From Curtobacterium luteum (GTDB lineage: Bacteria; Actinomycetota; Actinomycetes; Actinomycetales; Microbacteriaceae), in the NCBI RefSeq assembly GCF_014646995.1, contig NZ_BMOI01000001.1, forward strand, positions 1-64,000: a stretch of 64,000 nt of DNA. The letters run 5' to 3'. Under the pieces are notes generated by a model. The model was not told the origin of the DNA, searched no databases, and saw nothing but the letters and a program-made list of their open reading frames with translations. Numbering within the stretch: position 1 is the stretch's first letter; every line of letters starts with the position of its first letter. Shown here piece by piece: positions 63,982 through 64,000 of the stretch. A program made the position numbers and the translations under genes.

Positions 63982-64000
63982 GGGCGCCAGCGTACGTCAG

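Overview
The window is chromosomal DNA of a very GC-rich Gram-positive actinobacterium. Codon use is strongly GC3-biased, GTG starts are common, many genes sit about 6-8 nt behind a TANNNT -10 box with no Shine-Dalgarno (leaderless), and genes in runs overlap by ATGA/GTGA. The gene order gltX, leuCD-murA-plsC-gpsA-ddl-thiL, rsmD/recG-coaD-DUF177-rpmF-rnc-mutM-smc-ftsY and lipAB points to Microbacteriaceae. Curtobacterium is my best guess, made from memory of gene order and not from a search.

Layout. 1-2.8 kb: gltX, a thioredoxin-reductase-like flavoprotein and tRNA-Gln. 3.0-23.2 kb: an accessory exopolysaccharide/cell-surface island. It holds a stand-alone A-PCP-thioesterase NRPS module, five GT2-type glycosyltransferases (one fused to a large membrane domain), a secreted PIG-L deacetylase with three repeated carbohydrate-binding-like domains, a GH16 glycanase, a GT4, a Wzx-type flippase, a Core-2/I-branching transferase and a broken methyltransferase. 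23.2-28.2 kb: a LacI-controlled sugar ABC importer without its ATPase. 28.2-31.1 kb: a metallo-hydrolase, two identical tRNA-Glu genes and a retron-type reverse transcriptase. 31.2-36.5 kb: an iron-box-controlled desferrioxamine-type siderophore operon (desA, desB, fused desC-desD). 36.5-40.8 kb: RidA, an ATP-grasp enzyme, a fluoride-riboswitch/two-CrcB/phosphatase operon and an FUSC transporter. 40.9-64 kb: conserved housekeeping genes for leucine, peptidoglycan and lipid precursors, thiamine, CoA, ribosome, DNA repair, chromosome and SRP functions, a manganese-riboswitch-controlled TerC and lipoate synthesis.

How the parts work together. The island appears to be a regulon. A 14-bp palindrome of the form TGCGG-N4-CCGCA lies upstream of every transcription unit of the island. 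Its centre falls about 60, 70 or 80 bp before the inferred start of transcription, the helical phasing expected of a class I activator. The glycosyltransferases, flippase and secreted deacetylase/glycanase would make, export and trim one polymer; the NRPS module may supply an amino-acyl decoration. Metal and halide homeostasis is sensed locally by three elements: a DtxR/IdeR-type iron box, a fluoride riboswitch whose 3' strand also forms a stem reaching the Shine-Dalgarno, and a yybP-ykoY manganese riboswitch.

Oddities. Two genes carry one-base frameshifts in G runs (recG near its 3' end, and a methyltransferase). A short word, CGCGCCTCCAGGCCG, recurs about ten times in hairpins and inside coding sequence. 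Tandem arrays have grown out of the 3' ends of thiL and coaD. The reverse transcriptase has no recognisable msr-msd next to it. No CRISPR array, IS element, prophage or rRNA was seen. Nothing was computed: all calls come from reading the sequence and from family knowledge.
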